Assembly (NCBI GenBank): GCA_030432695.1
Contig: JAUILN010000010.1
Span: 178,910-242,909 of the forward strand
Reading direction: 5' to 3'
Length of the DNA: 64,000 nt
From: a bacterium
Lineage (GTDB): Bacteria > Planctomycetota > UBA1135 > UBA2386
In this document: piece after piece, positions 50,755-60,809 of the stretch
Layout of the letters: each line of letters opens with the position of its first letter
Numbering within the stretch: the first letter of the stretch is position 1
The notes under the pieces: generated by a model
Database searches by the model: none
Told to the model about the DNA's origin: nothing
Seen by the model: only the letters and a program-made list of their open reading frames with translations
Translations under genes and position numbers: made by a program

Positions 50755-50950
50755 TCGCGAACGAGAGCCGGAGAAAGGGGCCGGCGACCGCCGCCACCCG
50801 CGCCGACCTGAGCCCGGCCCCATGGGAAACTCGATATTTTCGCCGGCTACGTGTGCGCAGTTGGCGCATGGGCAAGCGGGAAGAAGGTCCGCGTGCCAAC
50901 GAATGGGTCGGAGGCGCGGCGAGACGACTTCCGAACCGACTCCGCGTCCC

Positions 50951-53900
50951 ATGTTCACCAGACACCATGCCCTCCTCGGCCTGTGCGTCGCCATCGCCAC
51001 CGGCTGTGCCGGTTCCGACGATCCGCCAGCAAGCTCTCTGCCCCCGGTAACCGTCACCGGAAGGGTCCTCGACGGCCAGGGCCGGCCGGTCGAGTCGGTG
51101 GCACTCGAGATCGACACGGTCCCGGCGCTGACGATGCGCACCGGGAGGCTCGGCACATTCCGCTTCGACGTCCGCCCCGGCGAGTACACGGTTACGTCCC
51201 GGATCGGCGGGATCATTGCACGGACCGACCCGGTCGAGGTGCTCCGACCGGGACCGGTCGGGCTTGGAGACCTGCAGGTCACGTCGACGGTGACCGGACG
51301 CACGGTCGACGCACTCGGCAACGGAGTCTCAGACGTTGACGTCCGTATCAACCACAGTCCACCAATCGCCGTGGTCTCTGACCAGGATGGGAAGTTCGAG
51401 TTCGAAGCCGTGGCGGGCAGCTACCAACCGACCTTCGGATTCGCCGGCCGGACGTTCCAGGGCGCCGAACTGTTCGTCGACCTCCCCGACCCCCTCGACC
51501 TCGGCGACATCCAGGTCCTCAGTGTTGTCGAGGGGCGTCTCCTGGACGGACTCCTGCGCCCGTTGACGGACGCCGTCGTCACGATCGACACGGTACCCGA
51601 GACCCTGCTGCTCAGTACCTCCGGCGGAAGCTTCGAAACGAGGTTGCCGCGCGGCGACTACGAATTCGTGGTGCGACGAGACGGCATCGAGCTGTTGCGA
51701 CAGGAGGTGACGGTGGCCGACGACCGACCACTCCGGCTCGGCAATCTGCAGGTCTTGGTCCACACGATCGGCCGGGTCGTCGACGAAGTCGGCTTGCCGG
51801 TGAGTGACGCGACGATCCGGATCGACACGGTCCCCCCCACCGAGTCGCCCGTCGACGAGGAGGGCCGATTCGCGCTCGGACTGCCCTCCGGCGATTTCGG
51901 ACTCACGGTCCAGCTCCTCGGCATCGTCGTCGCCCAGCGGGACGCAAGCCTGCGAACCGGCAGCGGCGTGGCCGACCTGGGCGAGATCCACAGCGATCCC
52001 GCGGTCGATGCCGACGAAGACACGCTCGCCGATGCCCTGGAAGTACGCGGATGGCCGATCCTGGTCACGGAGAACGGCGTCGATCCCATTGAGCGCTGGG
52101 TCCGTAGCAGCCCGGACATGGTCGACAGCGACGGCGATGGCCTCTCGGATGCCAGGGAACTCGTACTCCGTACCGATCCCCGGCGATCCGACACGGATGC
52201 AGATGGCGTCCCGGATCCCGACGAGGTGGATCGCTACCTGAGCAATCCCAACCACGTCGACAGCGACGGCGACGCACGGCTCCTGGACGGCGACGGGCAA
52301 CCCATTGGACTGCCCAACCCTGCGCTGTTCGACGGTGCCGAGATCCATGACTCCGCGACGTCGCCGATCCTCGACGACACCGACGGCGACGGACTGACCG
52401 ACACCCACGAACTGCTGGTCGGCGGCACCAACCCACTGCTCTCCGATCAGCCACTGGTTGACATCGAGCTGGTCGGGGACCCGTTGGTGGTGCTGAACAT
52501 CGCAATGAGTTCCACGACCGTCCAGGGAACGCTGCAGCGCGAAGTAAACTCACAATCGCGCACCGACTCCGAGACCACCCAGACGACGAGCGAACTCTCC
52601 GGATCGGTCACCGCCACGGCGACCTACGAATCCCCGGCCAGCGGCAGTGCGAGCGTCGAGGCCAATGCCTCCTGGAGCGAAGGGACTTTCGAAGAGCAAT
52701 CGTCGAGTTTCACCAGAAGCTCGGAACGAGAGCTGCAGCAATCTCTCGAGCGGTCCAACACGACCGAATTCGAGAACGCCACGATGACTGCCGCGTTCCG
52801 GATCACCAATCGCTCGGACCTCAGCTTCGCGATCTCCAATCTGTCGGTGTTGGCCTACCGGATCCGGCCGACCAAGGACGCTGGCGCCCTGCAGGTGATC
52901 GGCACCCTGCAGCCCGAGGAAGGCCTCTTCAGCCGCAATGGCAGCAGCACTCCCCAGATCATTTCGCCACGAGGATCCCTGCAGTTCGCTGCATCCAACG
53001 CCACGCTGAACTATCAGCCGATCCTCGACTTCATACGTGAGCCGCACGGACTCGTCTTCGCTGTGGGGACCTACTCGCTCCAGCAGGTGAACGCCAGCGG
53101 CGAGATCACCGGCGACTACGCGGCCATCGCGCAGCAGGTCACCGAGCGAACCGGACTACTGGTCATCGACTTCGGCGGCGGCAACATCGAGCGCTACGCG
53201 ATCGCGACCAATCTGGAACGCAATCAGGACGGATCTGCGATGGGTATCACCCTCGCTCGCGCGATGGAGATCGCCGGCGTGCCGCTCACGACCGCGTTGG
53301 GCACCTACGGTCCGGACCCGCTGGATCCGCACAATCCGGCTCGGCCGGGACCATTCAACGACGGGCGCCGTGTGATCGACACGGTGCGAGGGCTGGGCGA
53401 GGTCCTGGAAGCGAACCGGCCCGCGATATCCTGGTGGATGGCGTTCGGCGAGAACATGACCGAGGAGGTCGGCGATCTCGAGTTCACGGTCGATATCGAC
53501 CAGGTCCGGCTGCTGCCGGGTCGCCGCATCACGTTGGTCCGCTTCACGGACGCGGACGGCGACGGACTCACGGCCCGTGACGAGATGTTGTTCGGCACCA
53601 GTGACCGGGAATGCGATTCCGACGGCGACACCCTGAACGACTACTTCGAAGTTCGAGAGGGCTGGGAAGTGCAGTTCCAGGACTGCGACGCCGGAGTGGG
53701 TCGCCCACAATTCAACTACCGCGCGTTCTCCAATCCACGCTCGCCCGACGAGGACGGCGACGGACTCGCGGATCCCGACGAGGCCTCCGCGAATCTCCCG
53801 GCGTACGTGGACGCCTTCGACCGAGGAGCATTCTGCGAGACCGGCGTCAGCAACCCGGACGGCAGGGGCACCAATCCGAACCTGGTGGACACGGACGCGG

Positions 53901-54814
53901 ATGGGGCGCCCGACGACCTGGACGACTGCGTCGACGCACCCAACAGCGGAGGCGGAGGACTGCCGGCGGATGGGCTCTGGTTGGCCTACCGGCTCGACGA
54001 GAGCGAGACCATCGGCTCCGGAGGCTCGGCGAGCACTCCGGACCGCGCCTCGGGACCGCGCAACGACGGGCTCATCCTCGGCACCTACCACGGCATCCGA
54101 TTCACGCCTGACGCCGGCGCCGAATCCGGTGTCTACACCTGGCCGAACCGCTTTGGCCAGGACGGCACGTCGTTCTGGATGCAGCAACCTGACATCGGCG
54201 ATCCGGTGGCGGTTCGGGTTTCTGCCGGTGTCGACGGATTCGAGCCACCCGACGACTCCTGGGCCTGGGTGACGTGGGTGTACGTCCCGTCCCGGGGACT
54301 GGCCGATGGCACGCTCCTCAGCGTGGACGATTGGCTCGCCATGCGGATCGAGAACGGTCAGATGGGTTTGGAACTGGTCAGAGAGAACTCCGTTCCACTG
54401 ACCCTCGACTGGCGCCTGCAGACAGCTGCGGGCGGTGCGGTGGCCCCGAATTCGTGGCTGTTCTACGCGGTGGTGGCGCGCTACGACCCCGACGCGAACA
54501 ACGGATCAGGCAGCACCAACGTCAAGATCTACCGCGGCATGCGCGGCCAGACCGTTTCGGTGATCGCGGAGCAGGACTCCGGCATGGCTCCGCTGTTCGG
54601 CACCGCCACCGGATCGATGCCGACGCGATTCCGGAACCCCGTGCACAACGGAACCTCCCGAGACGTCCGGCTCGGCGGGTACTCCCACCGCGGCAGTCCG
54701 GAACTGACGCGGGCTCTTCGCGGTGCGCTCGACGACGTCCGACTGTTCTCGGAGCCGCTCGAGACCAGCGCGCTCAACGCATTGCTGAACGAATCCTCGC
54801 GACCGGGACGGTGA
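50951..54814 (+). CDS. Large lipoprotein: tandem regulatory-like domains, Ca-binding repeats, protective-antigen/binary-toxin-B-like region, LamG-like C-terminus
   Basis: Lipobox AIATGC; four repeats with IDTVP/INHSPP signature; DxDxDG repeats (DSDGDGLSDARE, DTDADGVPDPDE, DDTDGDGLTDTHE); central SRTDSETTQTTSELSGSVTATATYE...LERSNTTEFENATMTAAFRITNRSDLSFAISNLSVLAYRI. Confidence 0.75.
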   Translation: MFTRHHALLGLCVAIATGCAGSDDPPASSLPPVTVTGRVLDGQGRPVESVALEIDTVPALTMRTGRLGTFRFDVRPGEYTVTSRIGGIIARTDPVEVLRPGPVGLGDLQVTSTVTGRTVDALGNGVSDVDVRINHSPPIAVVSDQDGKFEFEAVAGSYQPTFGFAGRTFQGAELFVDLPDPLDLGDIQVLSVVEGRLLDGLLRPLTDAVVTIDTVPETLLLSTSGGSFETRLPRGDYEFVVRRDGIELLRQEVTVADDRPLRLGNLQVLVHTIGRVVDEVGLPVSDATIRIDTVPPTESPVDEEGRFALGLPSGDFGLTVQLLGIVVAQRDASLRTGSGVADLGEIHSDPAVDADEDTLADALEVRGWPILVTENGVDPIERWVRSSPDMVDSDGDGLSDARELVLRTDPRRSDTDADGVPDPDEVDRYLSNPNHVDSDGDARLLDGDGQPIGLPNPALFDGAEIHDSATSPILDDTDGDGLTDTHELLVGGTNPLLSDQPLVDIELVGDPLVVLNIAMSSTTVQGTLQREVNSQSRTDSETTQTTSELSGSVTATATYESPASGSASVEANASWSEGTFEEQSSSFTRSSERELQQSLERSNTTEFENATMTAAFRITNRSDLSFAISNLSVLAYRIRPTKDAGALQVIGTLQPEEGLFSRNGSSTPQIISPRGSLQFAASNATLNYQPILDFIREPHGLVFAVGTYSLQQVNASGEITGDYAAIAQQVTERTGLLVIDFGGGNIERYAIATNLERNQDGSAMGITLARAMEIAGVPLTTALGTYGPDPLDPHNPARPGPFNDGRRVIDTVRGLGEVLEANRPAISWWMAFGENMTEEVGDLEFTVDIDQVRLLPGRRITLVRFTDADGDGLTARDEMLFGTSDRECDSDGDTLNDYFEVREGWEVQFQDCDAGVGRPQFNYRAFSNPRSPDEDGDGLADPDEASANLPAYVDAFDRGAFCETGVSNPDGRGTNPNLVDTDADGAPDDLDDCVDAPNSGGGGLPADGLWLAYRLDESETIGSGGSASTPDRASGPRNDGLILGTYHGIRFTPDAGAESGVYTWPNRFGQDGTSFWMQQPDIGDPVAVRVSAGVDGFEPPDDSWAWVTWVYVPSRGLADGTLLSVDDWLAMRIENGQMGLELVRENSVPLTLDWRLQTAAGGAVAPNSWLFYAVVARYDPDANNGSGSTNVKIYRGMRGQTVSVIAEQDSGMAPLFGTATGSMPTRFRNPVHNGTSRDVRLGGYSHRGSPELTRALRGALDDVRLFSEPLETSALNALLNESSRPGR

Positions 54815-55047
54815 CGCGCGAGTTCCGACGGCGCCGACAGGTCTCCAACGCGCCGTCCCCGTGCGGTCACGCCATGAGCTGGAGGCGCGACCGAAGCGGT
54901 CTGGGCTCGAAGCCTGGATCTCGAAGCGTGAAGACTCGCGTGGACCAGCGCTCCCGGCGGGGTCGGGATGACATCGCAATCCGCCGTCGTAGAGCCTGGA
55001 AGATTCGCTGCGCACTTCCGGTTCCAGACACTAGCTTCAGCAGGACG

Positions 55048-56145
55048 TTGTCTGCGCGCATCCTGGTCTCCATCGGCACCCGCCCCGAAGCGATCAAGCT
55101 CGCGCCGGTGGTGCACGCGCTGCGGGCACTCGGCTCTGACTTCGACGTGCGCGTGCTCGCCACCGGACAGCATCGGGAGCTCCTCGACCAGGCGCTGGCG
55201 CACTTCTGCATCGAGCCCGATCTCGACCTCGACGTGATGCGCGCCGAGCAAAGCCTCGCCGACCTGACGGCGCGGCTCACCGGCGCGCTCGATTCCGTGC
55301 TCGACGCCGAGGCACCCGACCTGCTGCTCGGCCAGGGAGACACGACCAGCGCCTTGGTGGCCGGACTCTGCAGCTTCTACCGCGGCATCCCGTTCGGCCA
55401 CGTCGAGGCGGGGCTGCGCACCGGCGACCCGACGCACCCGTTCCCCGAGGAGATGAACCGGCGCCTGCTCGGTCCGCTGGCGAGCCTGCACTTCGCGCCC
55501 ACCGAACGGGCGGCGGCGGCATTGCGCAGCGAGGGCATCCCTGCCGAACGCATCCACGTGACCGGCAATCCGGTGATCGACGCGCTGCTGTGGACCGCGG
55601 AGCGCCTCGATCCCCGCGAGCGCCTCGTCGGCGGACGGCGCCGCATCCTGGTGACCGCGCACCGCCGCGAGAGCTTCGGCGCGCCGCTGCGCTCGATCTG
55701 TGCAGCACTGCGCGCACTGGCCGAGCGCGGCGACGTCGACATCGTGTTCCCGGTCCATCCGAACCCCAAGGTCCGGGAGGTCACCGACGCGGAACTCGGC
55801 GACCTCGAGCGGGTACGTCTGCTCGAACCACTCGACTATCCGGCGTTCGTCGCGGAGTTGCACAGCGCGCACCTGGTGTTGACCGACTCGGGTGGCGTGC
55901 AGGAGGAGGCGCCGGGACTCGGCAAGCCGGTGCTGGTGCTCCGCGACACGACCGAGCGGGTCGAGGGCCTCGCGGCCGGCACGGCCGAGCTGGTCGGCAC
56001 CGACGCCGACCGCATCGTCACAGCGACCGCCCGACTGCTCGACAACCCGGCGCTCCATGCCGAGAGATCACGACGGGTGAACCCCTACGGCGACGGACGT
56101 GCCGCAGAGCGGATCGTCGCGGCGATCGCGCAATACCTCGGGTGA
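55048..56145 (+). CDS. wecB: UDP-N-acetylglucosamine 2-epimerase (non-hydrolysing); start codon uncertain (TTG assumed)
   Basis: ILVSIGTRPEAIKLAPVVHAL, GQGDTTSAL, GHVEAGLRTGDPTHPFPEEMNRRL, TDSGGVQEEAPGLGKPVLVLRDTTER. Confidence 0.93.
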   Translation: MSARILVSIGTRPEAIKLAPVVHALRALGSDFDVRVLATGQHRELLDQALAHFCIEPDLDLDVMRAEQSLADLTARLTGALDSVLDAEAPDLLLGQGDTTSALVAGLCSFYRGIPFGHVEAGLRTGDPTHPFPEEMNRRLLGPLASLHFAPTERAAAALRSEGIPAERIHVTGNPVIDALLWTAERLDPRERLVGGRRRILVTAHRRESFGAPLRSICAALRALAERGDVDIVFPVHPNPKVREVTDAELGDLERVRLLEPLDYPAFVAELHSAHLVLTDSGGVQEEAPGLGKPVLVLRDTTERVEGLAAGTAELVGTDADRIVTATARLLDNPALHAERSRRVNPYGDGRAAERIVAAIAQYLG

Positions 56146-56344
56146 TCCACTGTGGGCCGCAGGGCCGTCCCGCAAGCGCGGCTTCGGGCCCGGCGATCGA
56201 CCACGTCGCTCCGCAGCGCGGAATCCATCGCACGGACGATCCCGCTTTCGCCCATTGCACGGCAGCGGCCCGCACATCGAGCGGGTGTTCCTCAACCAGC
56301 CTCAAGTCGCGACTCGCGATCCCACCGATAGCACTCGTGGATCG

Positions 56345-56359
56345 GATCCGGACCGGATC
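56345..56359. promoter_or_regulatory. Palindrome GATCCGG-A-CCGGATC upstream of the wecA-like gene
   Basis: Perfect 7+1+7 inverted repeat in the 314-bp gap between the wecB and wecA-like genes. Confidence 0.35.
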
Positions 56360-56459
56360 GAGGAACGAGTCACATGAGGGTTGGAACTCCGCAAGGGGAT
56401 CGTCGGGACGTGCATGCCCGCAGCGGTCGGCGACGCCACACGCATACGGGAGGCCGCGA

Positions 56460-57749
56460 TTGAGCCCGCTGTCCCCTATCGCTGCGCTGGTGACCACCAC
56501 GGCACTCGCGGCGCTCTGCGTGACGCTGCTCACGCCCTGGGTCCGTCGGTTGGCGCTCCACTGGGGCGCGGTCGACCATCCCGGCGGGCGCCGCATCCAT
56601 CGTGCGCCGACCGCACGCCTCGGTGGCCTCGGGGTCACCCTCGGCCTCGGCATCGCAGTGGGCGTCGGCAGCCATTGGCTCGACCCTTCGGCCCTGCAGT
56701 TCCCCGAGCGGTTCTTCCTGATCCCGGGCCTGCTGGCGCTCGCCGGCGGGGTCCTGCTGGTCGGCGCCTACGACGACCTGCGCGGCATCTCGCCGCCGGT
56801 GAAGCTCGCGGCATTGACGGTCGCAGCGCTCGGCGTGGTCCTCCTCGGACTGCGGATCGAATACCTGCACGTGCCAGGCCTCGGTCCGCTGCAGCTCGGC
56901 TGGCTCTCGATCCCGTTGACGTTGTTCTGGATCGTCGGCATCGCCAACGCGGTGAATCTCATCGACGGCATCGACGGCGCCGCCAGCGGGGTCTCGGCGG
57001 TGTCGTCGTTGATCCTGGCCGGCATCGCCTTCGGCTGCGGTGCCCACGCGCTGGCGCTGGTCTTCGCCGCATTGGCGGGCGCCAGCTCCGGCTTCCTGTT
57101 CCACAACCGCGAGCCGGCGCGGATCTTCCTCGGCGACTCTGGCTCGCTGACGATCGGCTTCCTGATCGCCAGCCTGTCGGTGGCCGGCTGCACGGCTCCC
57201 GACACGGCGCTGCTGCTCCCCGCCACGGCACTGGCCCTCGCGGTCCCCGCCCTCGACACCGCACAGGCGATCCGGCGCCGCGTCGGCCGGGCGCTCCGCG
57301 CGCGCCGCGGCAATCCCATGGCCCGCGCGGTCCTCGCGCTGCGCGAGATCGCGCGAGCCGACTCCGAGCATCTCCACCATCGCCTGCTGCGCTCCGGACT
57401 GAGCCACCGGCAGGCGACGCGGGTGCTGGTGTTGGTCTCGCTGGCCGCCGGACTCGCGGCGTGGTCGGCACTGCCGGAAGGGACGGCCACCGCAGCCGAA
57501 CGCCTGACCGCGATCTCGTTCGCTGGTCTGTTGCTGTTCCGCCTCGGCGCGCTGCCGGCCACGCACCATGGCCTCGACCCCGCGACGGCGATCGGGCCGA
57601 AGGCACTGCCGAAGATCGTGCTGCCCTCGCGCGCACCGCGGGATCCAGCGACGGGATCCGAGGAACTGCTCCCATTGCCTGCCGTGGACCGGCAGTCGCG
57701 GATCCCGGCGAAAGCCCGCCCGCCGCTGTCCCACTCCAACGCGAGTTGA
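56460..57749 (+). CDS. Undecaprenyl-phosphate GlcNAc-1-phosphate transferase-like (WecA/MraY family); TTG start assumed
   Basis: VDHPGGRRIHRAPTARLGGLGV, GAYDDLRGISP, IANAVNLIDGIDGAASGVS, RIFLGDSGSLTIGF, HLHHRLLRSGLSHRQ. Confidence 0.93.
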   Translation: MSPLSPIAALVTTTALAALCVTLLTPWVRRLALHWGAVDHPGGRRIHRAPTARLGGLGVTLGLGIAVGVGSHWLDPSALQFPERFFLIPGLLALAGGVLLVGAYDDLRGISPPVKLAALTVAALGVVLLGLRIEYLHVPGLGPLQLGWLSIPLTLFWIVGIANAVNLIDGIDGAASGVSAVSSLILAGIAFGCGAHALALVFAALAGASSGFLFHNREPARIFLGDSGSLTIGFLIASLSVAGCTAPDTALLLPATALALAVPALDTAQAIRRRVGRALRARRGNPMARAVLALREIARADSEHLHHRLLRSGLSHRQATRVLVLVSLAAGLAAWSALPEGTATAAERLTAISFAGLLLFRLGALPATHHGLDPATAIGPKALPKIVLPSRAPRDPATGSEELLPLPAVDRQSRIPAKARPPLSHSNAS

Positions 57750-57893
57750 GCAGCTTCCGGGCGGGTCCCGATCCGGGATGCTCCCGAGGCGAGACGACCG
57801 GGCGCGTGTGGCTCAACCCGGGCCGCCGGGAGCCGATCTACGGAACGGCCCGCAGTCGACGTTCCGGCAAGGTCGGGTCCGAGGGAGGCCGCC

Positions 57894-60680
57894 ATGCACC
57901 GAGTCCGCGCCGTTCACCCCAGTCGTCCTGTCCGCGCCGTGGCGCTCGCACTCGCCGTGCCCCTCGCCGTGTTGGCGTCATGCGGCGATGGCGACAACCG
58001 CGCGACCCAGGTCGGCACCGCCGAATCCTGCATGCGCTGCCACAACGGCTCGCAGCACGACGACTATGCGGGGCCCGGTCTCGAGAACCCGCACCCCTTC
58101 GGCACGGCTGCAAACCTCGCGTGCACGACCTGCCACGGCGGCAATCCCGACGGCATCGACGCGGCCACCAGCCACGTGCCGCCGCCGCCAGAGATCGGCG
58201 ACCGCGAACGGCAGCGGACCAACCGCTTCGCGTTCTTCAATCGGCTGACGCTGACCGGTCTCGACAAGCTGCCGGACTACGAGGTCGATGGGCGTAGCTA
58301 CACGGCACTGGATTACCTGCAGTTCGTGAACCCGGGCGACCTGCGGATCACCGAGGCCGGTCGATCCTGCGGCCAATGCCATGCCCCCCACTCGAATCTC
58401 ACCGCGCAGGGCGTGCTGGCCACCGAGACCGGCATCCTGTCGGGTGCGGCGTTCGCGGCCGGCGTCGACAACTCGATCCCCGAACACCGCGGCCTGTTCG
58501 AGGACACCGCCAGCGATTACGGCTTCCGGGCCGTGGCGGCCGAAGACTTCACGCCGTCGGCCCAGGCCTTCGGAGTGATCCAGGGCCTGAACGAATACCC
58601 GGTCTACAGCCGCCGCGAGGAGTCGCCGGACTCCCTGTTCCGCAATGACGACTTCGACGCAGCAGCCCTGTCGGCCGACCTGACGCCCGACAACCGCATC
58701 GAGTCGGACTCGCACCTCGCCAAGCTCTACCACGAGCAGGTCGCGTTCACCTGCGGCGACTGCCACCTCGGCAGCGCCGGCGCCAACAACCGCGCCGGCG
58801 ACTTCCGCTCGTCGGGCTGCACCGCCTGCCACATGCAGTACAGCCTCGGCGGCCGCAGCCTGAGCCTCGACCCCAACGTGCCGAAGGACGAGCCGCGCGA
58901 TCCCGACGACATCGATCCCGGTGAGCGCGCCCACGTGCGCAGCCACCGGATCGCCAGCGTGCACAAGACCCTGCCGAGCGGGGCGCAGATCCAGGGCATC
59001 GACGACTATGCCTGCGCCGGCTGCCACCAGGGCTCGAACCGCACCGTGATGCAGTACTGGGGCATCCGCCTCGACCAGAACCAGGACCTGCGCCGCGAGG
59101 TGCAGTATCCGGCCAACCCGGTCGCCTGGCGCAGCACCCGCAACGACGAGCGGCTGTTCGACCCCGAGGTCGGCAACCGCACGTTCAATGGGCGCAACCA
59201 CAACCAGTACATCGTGTTCGAGGACTACGACGGCGACGGCCGCGACGACACGCCCGAAGACGTGCACTACGAGGCCGGTCTCGGCTGCATCGACTGCCAC
59301 GGCAGCCACGACCTGCACGGCGGCGACATCGACGATCCGGACAGCGAGGGCATCGCCAGCCGGATGGAGCAGGCCACCGCGATCGCCTGCGAGAACTGCC
59401 ACGGCGGGGTCGACGGCTACGCCGCGGTCGCCCAGGGCACCGCGCTCGACGGCACCGAGAAGACCCTCGCGGTCGACCGCCACGGCAAGGTCCTCGACCA
59501 CGTCGAACGCGACGCAGAGGGCCACTACTGGCTGACCAGCAAGCTGACCGGCCGCCGCCACTACGTGCCGCAGACCTACGACTCGATCGTCGACAACGGC
59601 CGCATCGACCCGCGCGACAACCAGCCGATCTACAGCTTCAAGGCCAGCTACGCGATGGGCCGCGACGACGGCGACCCGAACACCGGCGTCGGCCCGCAGC
59701 AGAACGGCTCGCCCCACGACGTCTGCCACTCGGACAGCATGTCGTGCGCATCGTGCCACTCGGCGTGGACCAACACCTGCGCGGGCTGCCACCTGATCGG
59801 CGAGTACGACGAGGGCAACAACTTCAGCAACATCACCGGCGAGCGCATCGCCTTCCGCGAGAAGAACGCCGAGTTCGTCTACCAGTCGCCGGTGCCGTTC
59901 TCGCTCGGCTACAACGCCCGCGGCGAGATCACCCAGACCAGCACCAACACCAAGGTGTTCTTCCGCTACGAGGACCGGCAGAACGACCTCAGCCAGGTGT
60001 TCGCGTTCAGCGACCGCAATGGCAAGGGCAACGATCCGGCGATCCACGGCGCGCTCGGCCACAATGCACTGATGGCCCACTCGATCCGCGGCAAGGTCAC
60101 CGCCGAGAACGAGGGCCCGCGCTACTGCGTGGCCTGCCACCTGACCGACCAGGGCCTCGCCACGCACCGCGCCGATTACGACGCGTTCCGCACCGCGCTG
60201 CAGGCGAATGACTACGGGAGCCTCGACTTCCCGCTGCTCCAGCAGCACATCGGCCGTAATCCGGGCAACACCCTCGACTCGCCGATCTGGGTCCACATGG
60301 TCGCCGGCCTCGGCTCCGGCCTGTTCCTGTTCGACGAGAACGGCGGACCGGTGAACCCGCTCGACCAGGACGTCAACCGCTTCGGCACCGACGGCCAGGC
60401 ACCCGCAGCGATCTTCGACCCCAACCGCGTCCGCTACGACCTCGACCGCATCGTCGGCCTCGACGGCGTCAGCCGCGCCTCGAGCAACCACGCGTTCCTC
60501 GACGCCCTGCAGGGGCCAGGCCTGCGCGACGGCGCCGACGACCCGAACATGGCTGGCCCGCTCGGCGCGACGCTGGTCGACCGGCTCACCAATCCCGACA
60601 CCGGCATCGTCCTCGATTCCTGGATCGATGCGGACGGCGTGCTGCGAGGTGGGCTGGCGCCGACGTCGCGCGAGCGGTGA
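57894..60680 (+). CDS. Undecahaem (11 CxxCH) cytochrome c lipoprotein
   Basis: Lipobox VLASC; CMRCH, CTTCH, CGQCH, CGDCH, CTACH, CAGCH, CIDCH, CENCH, CASCH, CAGCH, CVACH. Confidence 0.9.
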   Translation: MHRVRAVHPSRPVRAVALALAVPLAVLASCGDGDNRATQVGTAESCMRCHNGSQHDDYAGPGLENPHPFGTAANLACTTCHGGNPDGIDAATSHVPPPPEIGDRERQRTNRFAFFNRLTLTGLDKLPDYEVDGRSYTALDYLQFVNPGDLRITEAGRSCGQCHAPHSNLTAQGVLATETGILSGAAFAAGVDNSIPEHRGLFEDTASDYGFRAVAAEDFTPSAQAFGVIQGLNEYPVYSRREESPDSLFRNDDFDAAALSADLTPDNRIESDSHLAKLYHEQVAFTCGDCHLGSAGANNRAGDFRSSGCTACHMQYSLGGRSLSLDPNVPKDEPRDPDDIDPGERAHVRSHRIASVHKTLPSGAQIQGIDDYACAGCHQGSNRTVMQYWGIRLDQNQDLRREVQYPANPVAWRSTRNDERLFDPEVGNRTFNGRNHNQYIVFEDYDGDGRDDTPEDVHYEAGLGCIDCHGSHDLHGGDIDDPDSEGIASRMEQATAIACENCHGGVDGYAAVAQGTALDGTEKTLAVDRHGKVLDHVERDAEGHYWLTSKLTGRRHYVPQTYDSIVDNGRIDPRDNQPIYSFKASYAMGRDDGDPNTGVGPQQNGSPHDVCHSDSMSCASCHSAWTNTCAGCHLIGEYDEGNNFSNITGERIAFREKNAEFVYQSPVPFSLGYNARGEITQTSTNTKVFFRYEDRQNDLSQVFAFSDRNGKGNDPAIHGALGHNALMAHSIRGKVTAENEGPRYCVACHLTDQGLATHRADYDAFRTALQANDYGSLDFPLLQQHIGRNPGNTLDSPIWVHMVAGLGSGLFLFDENGGPVNPLDQDVNRFGTDGQAPAAIFDPNRVRYDLDRIVGLDGVSRASSNHAFLDALQGPGLRDGADDPNMAGPLGATLVDRLTNPDTGIVLDSWIDADGVLRGGLAPTSRER

Positions 60681-60809
60681 GCCTGGGGGTCGCTCCCGAT
60701 CCCCGCGGCAACTTTCTCCAGACGTCGTTACGGCCCGACGGGCCACCGTTCGTGTCCCCGATCGAACCGCCTGCCACGCCGGCAGGCCCACCTCGACCGG
60801 AGCCGAACG

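Noticed and set aside
50822-50950. N-terminal extension of the PA-like lipoprotein ORF
   Set aside because: Signal peptide and lipobox begin at ATG 50951; the upstream stretch lacks signal-like or conserved sequence.
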